From Clostridia bacterium (GTDB lineage: Bacteria; Bacillota; Clostridia; Christensenellales; CAG-138): a DNA stretch of 34,401 nucleotides. This document shows positions 1 through 7,751 of this stretch, in pieces. Positions within the stretch are counted from its first letter, which is position 1; each line of letters begins with the position of its first letter. The stretch covers positions 1 through 34,401 of the forward strand of contig JAFXZJ010000023.1 of NCBI GenBank assembly GCA_017541305.1, read 5' to 3'. The notes below the pieces were generated by a model. The model was not told the origin of the DNA. It saw only the letters and a program-made list of their open reading frames with translations, and did no database searches. The translations under genes were made by a program, and so were the position numbers.

Positions 1-1
1 C

Positions 2-103
2 ACGGGCTTTGCCGGCGCGCCGATGTGCATGACAGTGGGTATCACGACCATATCCGGCGGGGGCATCCTGACGGGCGACATATGCGCGGTGTTCTTCCTG
101 TGA
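2..103 (+). CDS. C-terminal tail of a membrane protein (5' end outside window)
   Basis: An open frame enters the window in frame 2 and stops with TGA at 101-103, giving about 33 residues. The peptide is hydrophobic and glycine-rich (TISGGGILTGDICAVFFL at the end), as expected of a last transmembrane helix. From memory it loosely recalls the C-terminus of DUF1614-type membrane proteins, which end in a Gly-rich stretch followed by a short hydrophobic helix, but this is far too short to assign. Coding status is inferred from composition and from a hairpin about 75 bases downstream. Confidence 0.4.
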   Translation, partial: TGFAGAPMCMTVGITTISGGGILTGDICAVFFL

Positions 104-177
104 GGCACGTGCACACCCTTGAGGGAACCAAAGAGATGATTTGGCATATTCTCTCCAATCTGCCGCGAACGCGGCGA

Positions 178-200
178 ATGCGGGCGGAAGCTGCCCGCAT
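178..200 (+). terminator. Hairpin downstream of the partial left-edge gene
   Basis: An 8-bp perfect inverted repeat (ATGCGGGC / GCCCGCAT) with a 7-base loop is followed by only a weak T-rich stretch (GGCATTCTTT). It may terminate the gene ending at 103. The rest of 104-335 shows no credible gene. Confidence 0.35.
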
Positions 201-283
201 GGCATTCTTTAACCTATATATTTTAACATCCAATATGCTTCATGTCAAGGGTTTTCCGGGTGTTCCCCCGCTTTCGATCCATG

Positions 284-309
284 AAAAAAGGAGAGGCGCG
301 GGCCTCCCC
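284..309 (-). terminator. Intrinsic terminator for the exported-protein operon
   Basis: Read on the minus strand: an 8-bp stem (GGGGAGGC / GCCTCTCC, one G-U pair), a 4-base loop, then six T. It lies 27 bases past the stop of the lipoprotein gene ending at 336, a classic Rho-independent terminator. Confidence 0.8.
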
Positions 310-335
310 GTAAAAGCATCATCGGTCAATTCCGA

Positions 336-1235
336 TCATCCCATATTTACCTTATAAAATCTCAGAGCGTCCGTGAACGGAGCCATGATATAAACCGTGC
401 CGTCTTCGGTCACGCGGATGCTCGATTCGCCGGTCTTATACAGGTCATCCTCGAACCAAGGAAGCGGAAGCCTCGCAAGCAGTCTGTCATCCGGGCCGTA
501 TTTCTCTATCACACGCCTGATATGGCCGTCCTTTTCCGCTTTGGGATCGTGCGGAGTAAAATACCTGTTCCCCTCAGCGTCGCATCCCTTGAAATCGCCG
601 CTGTAATAAGCGGTCCCCTCCGGCGTATTGAAAAGCAGCTCGGGCTCGCTCCACTCCGTTTTCTCCGCGTCAAAACGGCAGACCATGCGGGTGTCGGACT
701 TTTCCGAGATATCATAGCTCAGGAAAACGTCGTCGCCTATCGCGTACATCACCTGCAGCGAAGCGTACTCCCTTTCGGAAGGGATGGGAGAAACCAATTT
801 GATCGAGAGACCCGTTTCTGTGTCAAATGCATAGGAGTTGGAAATAATGAGCCCATCTTTCACGCAGAACGGCTGATATCTGTCATACAGCACGGAAAAA
901 TACGGCGTTTCCGAATGCAGCCTTGAAAGCTGCCCTGAGGTAATATCCATTACAAGCAGAGACCTGTCGATCTCCGTCCAGTCCGCGGCATACAGTTTTC
1001 CTTCTGCTATGCAGAAATTAAACGGCGCGAACTCATCCGTATCGCTTGAAGGATAGTGTGCGTCCGTTTCGCCCTCTCCCACGGGGACGGAAGCGAGCTC
1101 CTCCGAACAGGAATCGAAATCGAGCTCGGCAGGCTCGGTATTATTCGGCGCATTCTCGGGAGCCGTGCTCTGGCACGAGGTCAAAGCAAGAGCCAGAATA
1201 AGCGCGGAAAGAGCAAGTGACAGATACTTTTTCAT
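336..1235 (-). CDS. Lipoprotein, diverged propeller-like family
   Basis: The protein has 299 residues. An N-terminal signal peptide of about 20 residues ends in a lipobox (ALTS-C21), so it is probably lipidated and displayed on the outer face of the membrane. A short Pro/Asn/Glu linker follows, then a domain rich in short beta-strand motifs (LYAADW, LLVMD, VFLSYD, TVYIMA) like a beta-propeller of about 250 residues. The order of motifs, including the closing GTVYIM segment, matches the N-terminal half of the adjacent 599-residue protein and the lipoprotein at 14956, so it looks like a more diverged paralogue. The start is set by AAGGAGA six bases before the ATG. It lies 37 bases downstream of the 599-residue gene on the same strand, with no terminator between, so the two are probably co-transcribed. 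Function unknown; a sensor or ligand-binding role is a guess. Confidence 0.8.
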   Translation of the reverse strand: MKKYLSLALSALILALALTSCQSTAPENAPNNTEPAELDFDSCSEELASVPVGEGETDAHYPSSDTDEFAPFNFCIAEGKLYAADWTEIDRSLLVMDITSGQLSRLHSETPYFSVLYDRYQPFCVKDGLIISNSYAFDTETGLSIKLVSPIPSEREYASLQVMYAIGDDVFLSYDISEKSDTRMVCRFDAEKTEWSEPELLFNTPEGTAYYSGDFKGCDAEGNRYFTPHDPKAEKDGHIRRVIEKYGPDDRLLARLPLPWFEDDLYKTGESSIRVTEDGTVYIMAPFTDALRFYKVNMG

Positions 1236-1272
1236 TGTTGTTCTCCTTCCTCAAACGATCATCTCTGTATAG

Positions 1273-3072
1273 TTATTTGTCAGTTAACGGTTTAGAACCA
1301 TACGGCAAGACATCCGTATGGCAGCCGCAAACATTGCAATCGTATCCTCCGCCTGGTGCGTTGACCCATGTATGCGTATTATATGATGAAATATTACCGC
1401 AATGATATGAGCATTCCTTCCAATGATGCAAGATGTCGTATTGATAGCTACCATATGAACATGGAGCAGTACCTCCACATGCATATGGAGACTTAAGAAC
1501 GTATCCATTCATATTATTTGAAGTAGGATGCCTGACAGATACATTATCATTGCTTGTCATGGTTGTAGAGTCATATATAGTTAGCGTATTGTTACTGAAG
1601 GAGCTGAAAAGCATTATATGGTTTGAATTAGATGATTCAGATATATACTTAAGCAAATAATCCATAGGCTCCATGTTTGCAAGCGCAGTACTGTTATGGG
1701 AATATTGATTCCCACTTCCGCCACCACCAACGCTTACAGCAACTCCATTATTATTAAAATACTTTGTCTTGTGATGAGAGCCCAAGCTATATGCATAGCT
1801 CACAAAGCCTGAGCAATCTAAACCAGCGGTTGTCGAAACATAGCCATTAGTTTTATTAATATTTCCCGCAGTATAGTTTCCGTTATGTAATGTTTTAAAC
1901 TGATTTGCGCTTGATAAATATGCCCCATAACAATAAGGGATACCTGTAACAGTATCATTTGCATGATTGTTAGTCACACATTGCGGCGCAGTTGCTCCAG
2001 AGGGAGGGTTAAAATCAGCATTTTTAATCACCCAATGCAAATTTGCAGCGCTGTTGGCTCTGCTTTGAATCGTTGTTCTCGTATTTGAAGTTATTGTGCT
2101 CGTTCTTGTTTTAGGTTCTTCTAACACTAATTGATAGATCTCGTTCCCAATTTTGGATAGTTCTTCCATATGCGAATAGTATTCTGTTCTGAAATGAGGT
2201 TTGGAGATATAAACACCATCGTATCTGCACTGCATAACGAACACCTCTCCTAAGTTGTTGAAATAAACACAGTCGCGAGGTAAAGACACAGCAGGAATTG
2301 TATCAATTACAGTAATGCCTTCTAAATCTCCATCCGTATCATATTTGCGAACTGTATATTCGGATTCAATAACAGGTATATATGGTACGAATTCGTTAAC
2401 ACCCAAATAGATATTTCTTCCCGCAAATTGAAGCAATTCCGCTGCCGTGTTTTCTCCAGTAGATATAAAGATTGTATTCTCATCAATAGTCAATGTTTTT
2501 TCAGTTTCAAAATCTCCTTTCAACTCAGCATTGAAAGCTTTAAGCCATGCTTCGTCATATACATAGTAATCGTTTTTGTACGTTTGTATTTGAAGCTTGC
2601 CATCTGAATAAAGAATTCTCTTAATGCTGTCAAATCCAATTTTATCAGGAAATGGGATAGTTTTTTGGCTCTCACCATATTCGTTGAAAGTCATTATTTT
2701 CTCGCCATTGTAATCTAAAATATAGATTAGATTCTCGGAAACACACATATGGTAAGGATATCCACAGCATTCAGACAAATCAATATATCTCAATCCTTCT
2801 TCATTGCTGATGATAATACGGTTTTTTACAGAATCAAGGATATAGATTCCTTCATCATTAACGGCAAACGACTCCGGTCCTTCATTAAAAGCATCGCCAT
2901 TTTTATATCCTATCTCATTTTCCTTTTCTCCAAACGGGAAACAGCAAATCAGCTCCGCATCCGTAAGGCTGTCACCGAGCATTACAGTTTTTTTCTTTCC
3001 TGCTGCAAAGGAAGTCGATAAAAGAGCAAGCATAAATACAAGTACGAGAATCGTGATAATAATCTTTTTCAT
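1273..3072 (-). CDS. Exported propeller-like protein fused to NlpC/P60-type cysteine peptidase domain
   Basis: The protein has 599 residues with a cleavable signal peptide (MKKIIITILV..., cleavage near SFA-A24). Residues ~38-297 form a repeat-rich beta domain, with GPESFAV, ILDSVK and YPYHM motifs shared with the lipoprotein at 14956. Residues ~330-530 look like a papain-fold cell-wall hydrolase: GLDCSGFVSYAY gives a nucleophile C420 and SNHIMLF a candidate His485; D501 could be the third residue. The last ~65 residues are Cys/His-rich (CSYHCG, CNVCGCH) and may bind zinc. Expected role is cleavage of peptidoglycan peptides outside the membrane, with the propeller as a targeting module; this is inference. 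The start has AAGGAGAT seven bases upstream. The gene is much more AT-rich than its neighbours, suggesting recent acquisition. Confidence 0.75.
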   Translation of the reverse strand: MKKIIITILVLVFMLALLSTSFAAGKKKTVMLGDSLTDAELICCFPFGEKENEIGYKNGDAFNEGPESFAVNDEGIYILDSVKNRIIISNEEGLRYIDLSECCGYPYHMCVSENLIYILDYNGEKIMTFNEYGESQKTIPFPDKIGFDSIKRILYSDGKLQIQTYKNDYYVYDEAWLKAFNAELKGDFETEKTLTIDENTIFISTGENTAAELLQFAGRNIYLGVNEFVPYIPVIESEYTVRKYDTDGDLEGITVIDTIPAVSLPRDCVYFNNLGEVFVMQCRYDGVYISKPHFRTEYYSHMEELSKIGNEIYQLVLEEPKTRTSTITSNTRTTIQSRANSAANLHWVIKNADFNPPSGATAPQCVTNNHANDTVTGIPYCYGAYLSSANQFKTLHNGNYTAGNINKTNGYVSTTAGLDCSGFVSYAYSLGSHHKTKYFNNNGVAVSVGGGGSGNQYSHNSTALANMEPMDYLLKYISESSNSNHIMLFSSFSNNTLTIYDSTTMTSNDNVSVRHPTSNNMNGYVLKSPYACGGTAPCSYGSYQYDILHHWKECSYHCGNISSYNTHTWVNAPGGGYDCNVCGCHTDVLPYGSKPLTDK

Positions 3073-3093
3073 TTCTTATCTCCTTTTTTCTTT

Positions 3094-3122
3094 ATCATAT
3101 AATTGTTTTGCGCTGTTGTCAA
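3094..3122 (-). promoter_or_regulatory. Sigma-A-like promoter of the 599-residue exported protein operon
   Basis: On the minus strand TTGACA (3122-3117), a 17-base spacer, then TATGAT (3099-3094). The ribosome site and ATG follow within about 25 bases, so the leader is very short. Confidence 0.65.
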
Positions 3123-3180
3123 TAATATGTTTAAGTTTTTTAATGATTCCATCCCACCGGGTACGTTTTCACGTTCGATG

Positions 3181-3208
3181 TTGTGTTTTTCATGATATGT
3201 GGTATAAT
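3181..3208 (+). promoter_or_regulatory. Extended -10 promoter for the DUF3810 gene
   Basis: TTGTGT, a 16-base spacer, then TATAAT preceded by TG-G (extended -10). It is divergent from the minus-strand promoter at 3094-3122. The start codon is 36 bases beyond the -10 box. Confidence 0.55.
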
Positions 3209-3243
3209 GCAAATATACCAAGTGCGAAAAAGGAGAGTTTGAC

Positions 3244-4365
3244 TTGGGCCGCTATTCGCTGCATCATCAGCTGTTCAGGCTGTTCGGGCTATTGATACTG
3301 CCCGTACTGTATCTACTTGTGAGGCTTGCTTCCGGCGCGCCGACGATAGTCGAAAGCGCGTTTTCGAACGGTCTTTACCCCGTTATTCGCAACGGCATAT
3401 CCGCCGTGACGCGCCTTGTGCCGTTCTCGCTTGCCGAAGCGCTGATCGTCTCCGGCGCCGTGTTCATAGTCATATTCCTTGTGATAAGGATATTCCGCGC
3501 GATATTCCTCCGCAAGGACGCGCTTATAAAGCTCCTTTCGCTCATAATCACGCTGGCGCTTTTGGCTTCGTGGCTTTTGTTCTTCTTCTACTTTTCATGG
3601 GGCTTCAATTATTACCGTCCCGGCATAGACAAGAAGCTCGACCTGCCCGAAAGGGAGTATTCCGCTGAAGAGCTGGAGCTCGTATGTTATGACCTTGCCG
3701 ACAGGGCGGCCCGGCTTCGCGAAAAGGTCGTGACCGACGAGGCGGGCGTTTTCAAATGCGACACGGGTAAGGTCAAGGAAGCGGTGATCAACGCCTGGAC
3801 GGAATTCGGCGCAAGCCGCCCCTCGTTCAAGGCGGAGGTGCCGACGGCGAAATCGGTGTTCTTCTCGGAGGCGCTTTCAGCGGCGGGCATATCGGGCATA
3901 TTCATACCCTTTACCGAGGAGCCCAATATAAACGTGCATCAGCCTTCGCTTTACATACCGTTCAGCGCCGCCCATGAGACCGCGCATTACATGGGCTTTG
4001 CACGAGAGGAGGACGCGAACTTCCTTGCCTTCCTGGTCCTGAAGGATTCGGCCGATCCCGCGCTTGCGTACTCTGCGGCGATGCACGCGCTTGTACACTG
4101 CGGCAATTCGCTTGCAAAGCTCGACCGTGACGCCTACCGCGTCCTGCGCGAAAGCTATCCCGAGGCGGTGGAGCGGGATCTTGCGGCGTATTCGAAGTAT
4201 CTCGACGCGTATGAGGACGGCGCCGTTTACAACACCATGAACGACCTGAACGACAGCTATCTTAAATTCAACGATCAGGAGAAGGGAGTGCTGTCGTATG
4301 AGGAGGACACCTCGCTTATACTGAGGTATTACGACAGCATGAGATTCTTTGCGGATCATCAATGA
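3244..4365 (+). CDS. DUF3810-family membrane metallopeptidase-like protein
   Basis: The protein has 373 residues. Three hydrophobic segments (about 12-30, 63-88 and 97-118) are followed by a large soluble domain. The diagnostic stretch is H244-E-T-A-H248 followed by YMGFAREEDANF, which fits the HExxH zinc-peptidase motif and downstream acidic residues of the DUF3810 family. The family's substrate is not known. A TTG start at 3244 is chosen because AAGGAGAG lies six bases upstream and no ATG or GTG is better placed. It is preceded by its own promoter and followed by a strong terminator, so it is probably a single-gene transcript. Confidence 0.85.
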   Translation: MGRYSLHHQLFRLFGLLILPVLYLLVRLASGAPTIVESAFSNGLYPVIRNGISAVTRLVPFSLAEALIVSGAVFIVIFLVIRIFRAIFLRKDALIKLLSLIITLALLASWLLFFFYFSWGFNYYRPGIDKKLDLPEREYSAEELELVCYDLADRAARLREKVVTDEAGVFKCDTGKVKEAVINAWTEFGASRPSFKAEVPTAKSVFFSEALSAAGISGIFIPFTEEPNINVHQPSLYIPFSAAHETAHYMGFAREEDANFLAFLVLKDSADPALAYSAAMHALVHCGNSLAKLDRDAYRVLRESYPEAVERDLAAYSKYLDAYEDGAVYNTMNDLNDSYLKFNDQEKGVLSYEEDTSLILRYYDSMRFFADHQ

Positions 4366-4381
4366 GACATTTATGATCCAA

Positions 4382-4416
4382 CGCCCGTTTATCACGCATA
4401 AACGGGCGCTTTTTTT
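4382..4416 (+). terminator. Intrinsic terminator after the DUF3810 gene
   Basis: A 10-bp perfect stem (CGCCCGTTTA / TAAACGGGCG), a 7-base loop, then C and seven T. It ends only 14 bases before the start codon of the next gene, on the same strand. Confidence 0.9.
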
Positions 4417-4430
4417 CGCACACTTATCCC

Positions 4431-5120
4431 ATGGCAACGCTTTTTTTCAGGACTTTCACGATCTATGTGCTGGTGTTCGCCGTGGTGCGGCTGATGGGCA
4501 AGCGTCAACTTTCGGACATGCAGCCCTTCGATCTGGTCGTAACGCTGCTGATAGCGGACGCGGCCTCCGCGCCCATATCCGATACGGGCACTCCCCTGCT
4601 CTGCGGTATCCTGCCGGTGCTGGGGCTGTTCATCATACATCGGCTGGTTTCGTTCATCGCGCTCAAAAGCGAGCGGGCGCGCAGACTGGTCTGCGGCAGC
4701 CCGGTGATCGTGATAGCGGGCGGAGCGGTCTGTGAGGACGCCCTCCGCGCGGCCTGCTTTACCGTGACCGACCTTATGGAACAGCTGAGACTGAAGGACG
4801 TGTTCTCGATCAGCGAGGTGAACTTTGGTATTCTGGAGACCAACGGCTCGCTGAGCGTGCTTAAAAACGACGGCGGCGAATGCGCGGGCCCGTCCGTGCT
4901 GCTTGTTTGCGACGGCAGGCCGCGCAGGGAGGCCATTGCCTCGCTCGGGCTCGATGAAGGCAGGCTTAAAGCCGCGCTTGGGGATATGGGGATAAGCGCC
5001 TATTCCGAGCTGCTCTATGCCTGCGCGGACGGCAGCGGGAGCATATTCGCTCAGCGAAAACGGCGGCGCGGGGGCTCTTCGCCCCTTCCGCTGCGGGGGA
5101 GCATAAATGAAGGCGGATAG
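4431..5120 (+). CDS. DUF421 (YetF/YdfS-type) membrane protein
   Basis: The protein has 229 residues. Hydrophobic N-terminal segments are followed by a cytoplasmic alpha/beta domain. The signature VRLMGKRQLSDMQPFDLVV and the following LLIADAAS closely match the N-terminal half of DUF421 proteins of Firmicutes. Function in the family is poorly defined; links to spore envelope or membrane homeostasis have been suggested for relatives. The ATG at 4431 gives the family-typical N-terminus, yet no Shine-Dalgarno sequence precedes it and a terminator ends 14 bases upstream. The C-terminal tail is basic and Gly-rich. The gene overlaps the following DUF4363 gene by 14 bases, and the two families are commonly neighbours in clostridia. 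Confidence 0.85.
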   Translation: MATLFFRTFTIYVLVFAVVRLMGKRQLSDMQPFDLVVTLLIADAASAPISDTGTPLLCGILPVLGLFIIHRLVSFIALKSERARRLVCGSPVIVIAGGAVCEDALRAACFTVTDLMEQLRLKDVFSISEVNFGILETNGSLSVLKNDGGECAGPSVLLVCDGRPRREAIASLGLDEGRLKAALGDMGISAYSELLYACADGSGSIFAQRKRRRGGSSPLPLRGSINEGG

Positions 5121-5520
5121 GGATTTTTCACGCATGAGGGCGGCGGTGCTTATCGCGCTCGTGCTTTCGGTGGCGGCGCTGACGCTCGTTTGCATTATCC
5201 CGCAGCTTGTGATGGACGGCCTTGAGCGGGGGCTGTCGCCCGCGCTTGCCTCGGCAAAGGAAAAAGCGCATTCGGAGGAGCCCTCCGACGCGCTTATGGA
5301 TATCGTATTCATAAGGAAAAAGCTGGATGCGGAGCGGGAAAAGCTGATGGCGCTCTTTTCTCACGGGGAGATAGTCGAGCTGATGCGGGCGGCACGGGCG
5401 GCCGAGGCCATCGCGCCGACGGGGGACGCGGCTCAGCTCCTGGCGGAGCTCACCGCGCTTGAAACCGCGCTTTCACATCTTTCGGAGCTCAACAGGACAA
5501 CACTTGCGAATCTGTTTTGA
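5107..5520 (+). CDS. DUF4363-family protein
   Basis: The protein has 137 residues: a single N-terminal transmembrane segment (about 10-32) and a mostly helical domain with many Glu/Lys/Ala heptad-like positions. Size, topology and position directly after a DUF421 gene match DUF4363; no catalytic motif is seen. GGGGGAG lies about five bases before the ATG inside the DUF421 coding region, so translation of the two is coupled. Its 3' end overlaps the convergent gene ending at 5489 by 32 bases. Biochemical role unknown. Confidence 0.75.
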   Translation: MKADRDFSRMRAAVLIALVLSVAALTLVCIIPQLVMDGLERGLSPALASAKEKAHSEEPSDALMDIVFIRKKLDAEREKLMALFSHGEIVELMRAARAAEAIAPTGDAAQLLAELTALETALSHLSELNRTTLANLF

Positions 5521-6181
5521 GCCCTTCCTTTTTGACTATATTGCCGTCGTCCTTGAAGATGCTGTTCGCGGGGATCACGCCGCGCACGCGGGAGACGGGA
5601 TAGATATTGGTGTTTCTGCCGATCACCGTGCCGGGATTGAGCACCGAATTACAGCCCACCTCAACGAAATCGCCGAGTATCGCGCCGAATTTTTTGCGGC
5701 CGGTCTCGATCTGCTCGCTGTCGTTCTTGACCACGACGAGGGTCTTGTCGCTCTTGACGTTGGAGGTGATGGAGCCCGCGCCCATATGGGACTTGTAGCC
5801 GAGGATCGAATCGCCCACGTAATTATAATGCGGGACCTGCACGTTATCGAAGAGCACGACGTTTTTGAGCTCGACGGAATTGCCTACCACGCAGTTCTTG
5901 CCAACGATCGCACTGCCGCGTATGAACGCGCAGTGGCGCACCTCGGCCCCGTGATCGATTATGCACGGCGCGCCAACGTAAGCCGTGGGGAATACCTTGG
6001 CGTCCTTTGCGATCCACACGCCCTCCTCGGGAGAATCGAATTCGTCCGCGGGAAGGGTCCTGCCGAGCTTCAATATGATATCCTTTATGTCGGAAAGCGC
6101 GTCCCACGCGTACTCCCTGCCCTCGAAGAGCTCGGAGGCGATGGTATGCGAAACGTCCAACAGCTCGCTTATCTTATACAT
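5489..6181 (-). CDS. Left-handed beta-helix acyltransferase (GlmU acetyltransferase-like, no nucleotidyltransferase domain)
   Basis: The protein has 230 residues. After a short helical N-terminus (about 1-50), residues ~55-200 are hexapeptide-repeat sequence (VWIAKDAKVFPTAYVG, AFIRGSAIVGKNCVVG) typical of left-handed beta-helix transferases. It resembles the C-terminal half of sugar-1-phosphate nucleotidylyltransferases/GlmU, but the pyrophosphorylase domain is absent. It sits 12 bases downstream of glmM, so the likely substrate is glucosamine-1-phosphate with acetyl-CoA as donor, the step after GlmM in UDP-GlcNAc synthesis. That assignment rests on context. The uridylyltransferase would have to be encoded elsewhere. 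Confidence 0.75.
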   Translation of the reverse strand: MYKISELLDVSHTIASELFEGREYAWDALSDIKDIILKLGRTLPADEFDSPEEGVWIAKDAKVFPTAYVGAPCIIDHGAEVRHCAFIRGSAIVGKNCVVGNSVELKNVVLFDNVQVPHYNYVGDSILGYKSHMGAGSITSNVKSDKTLVVVKNDSEQIETGRKKFGAILGDFVEVGCNSVLNPGTVIGRNTNIYPVSRVRGVIPANSIFKDDGNIVKKEGLKTDSQVLSC

Positions 6182-6193
6182 TCTTCCACCTCG

Positions 6194-7546
6194 TTATTTG
6201 ATCCCCAGCACAAGGCCCTTCCTGCGCATGGCCTCGATCACCTCGCCGACCTTTTCCTCGCAGATCGCGTGCTCGGGCGCTTCGACCATCACGCGCAGCA
6301 CGGGCTCGGTGCCGGATTTTCTCAAAAGTATCCTGCCGTTATCGCCCAGATCGGCGGCAACCTTTTCCTCGGCCGCTCTGACTTCGGGATCGTTCAGCGC
6401 CGCGTCCTTATCGACCACCTTAACGTTTTTGAGCACCTGGGGGAACACCTCAAGGCCCTGCATGAGCTCGGAAAGCGGCAGCTTGCGGTCGAGCATGACC
6501 TGCATTAGCTTGATGGCGGTGATAAGGCCGTCGCCCGTTGTGGCATACTTGGAGAATATGATGTGGCCCGACTGCTCGCCGCCGAGCATATGCCCGTTCT
6601 TCCTCATGTTTTCATAAACGTACTTATCGCCGACGGCGGTTTTTTCGTAATTTATGCCGCAGGCGTCGAACGCCTTATACAGGCCGAAATTGCTCATTAC
6701 GGTGGTGACGACCGTGTTGTTCACAAGGGCGTCCATCGCCTTCATGTGCCTGCCGCAGATATAGAGTATCGCGTCGCCGTTTACAAGCTCGCCCTTTTCG
6801 TTGACGGCAAGGCAGCGGTCGGCGTCGCCGTCGAAGGCAAAGCCCGCGTCAAGGTGCTTTTCCCGCACGAGGCGCTGCAGGGCTTCGATATGCGTGGAGC
6901 CGCAGTCCATATTGATATTGGTGCCGTCGGGGGTGTTGCCGATGACGTAGGTCTCGGCGCCCAGTGCGTCGAAAACGCTCTTGGCTATGGCCCATGTGGA
7001 GCCGTTGGCGCAGTCGAGGCCTATGCGCTTGCCGCTGTAGGAATGGGTGGCAAGCGAGATTATGTAGCCGATGTACCTGTTGCGGCCCGCGGCGTGATCA
7101 ATCGCGCGGCCGATCGCCTTGCCGGTGGCATAGGGGGGCTCGGGATAGACGCCGTCGAGATACTTTTCGATCTCGGTTATCACCTCGTCCTCCATCTTTT
7201 CACCGTTGGAATTGAGCAACTTTATGCCGTTGTCATGGAAGGCGTTGTGAGAGGCGGAGATCATTATTCCGCAGTCGAAATCCTCGGTCCTTGCGATATA
7301 GGAAACGCTGGGCGTGGTGGTGACGTGCATAAGGTAAACGTCAGCGCCCGAGGAGGTGAGGCCCGCGGTGAGCGCGCACTCGTACATATAGCTTGAGAGG
7401 CGAGTGTCCTTGCCTATGACCACCCTGCACTCGCGGTCTCTTTCGAAATAGCTGCCTAAAAAGCGGCCTATCTTAAACGCGTGTTCGACCGTGAGGTCGA
7501 CGTTGGCTTCGCCGCGGAAGCCGTCCGTGCCGAAATATTTGGACAT
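6194..7546 (-). CDS. glmM: Phosphoglucosamine mutase GlmM
   Basis: The 450-residue length is typical of the family. It interconverts glucosamine-6-phosphate and glucosamine-1-phosphate in the cytoplasm for UDP-GlcNAc, hence peptidoglycan. Family motifs are all present: N-terminal FGTDGFRGEA, the phosphoserine loop ISASHNAFHDNGIK (S99), the metal loop DGDADR (239-244), the sugar-binding GEQSGH and the C-terminal phosphate-binding KSGTEPVLRVM. The start is supported by AAGGAGAT just upstream and by the correct N-terminus. The first gene of a two-gene operon with the beta-helix acyltransferase. The leader carries a small GC hairpin at 7566-7579. Confidence 0.97.
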   Translation of the reverse strand: MSKYFGTDGFRGEANVDLTVEHAFKIGRFLGSYFERDRECRVVIGKDTRLSSYMYECALTAGLTSSGADVYLMHVTTTPSVSYIARTEDFDCGIMISASHNAFHDNGIKLLNSNGEKMEDEVITEIEKYLDGVYPEPPYATGKAIGRAIDHAAGRNRYIGYIISLATHSYSGKRIGLDCANGSTWAIAKSVFDALGAETYVIGNTPDGTNINMDCGSTHIEALQRLVREKHLDAGFAFDGDADRCLAVNEKGELVNGDAILYICGRHMKAMDALVNNTVVTTVMSNFGLYKAFDACGINYEKTAVGDKYVYENMRKNGHMLGGEQSGHIIFSKYATTGDGLITAIKLMQVMLDRKLPLSELMQGLEVFPQVLKNVKVVDKDAALNDPEVRAAEEKVAADLGDNGRILLRKSGTEPVLRVMVEAPEHAICEEKVGEVIEAMRRKGLVLGIK

Positions 7547-7595
7547 GATTATCTCCTTATTGAAACGGGCCGGGGCCCGCAGAATCTCTGTTTAC

Positions 7596-7623
7596 ATTAT
7601 ACCACAAATGCTTGGGATTTCAA
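7596..7623 (-). promoter_or_regulatory. Promoter of glmM
   Basis: On the minus strand TTGAAA (7623-7618), a 16-base spacer and TATAAT (7601-7596), with TGTGG directly before the -10 box. The same TGTGGTATAATG string occurs at the DUF3810 promoter. Confidence 0.65.
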
Positions 7624-7693
7624 GCAAGCATGACGCCCGGCAACGATTATATTGATACTTTGACATTTTTCTGCCAAGATATGCTCCCGGAAG

Positions 7694-7722
7694 TTGAAAA
7701 ATAACTCCGTTTGAGGTAGAAT
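7694..7722 (+). promoter_or_regulatory. Promoter of the D,D-carboxypeptidase-like gene
   Basis: TTGAAA, a 17-base spacer, TAGAAT. The start codon at 7752 is 29 bases past the -10 box. It is divergent from the glmM promoter, about 70 bases away. Confidence 0.6.
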
Positions 7723-7751
7723 AGAATGAGATGATATCGACAGGAGGCCGC

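Noticed and set aside
7547-7595. GC-rich leader hairpin upstream of glmM as a glmS-type riboswitch
   Set aside because: The leader is only about 40 bases and far too short for the glmS ribozyme; it is only a small 5-bp hairpin.
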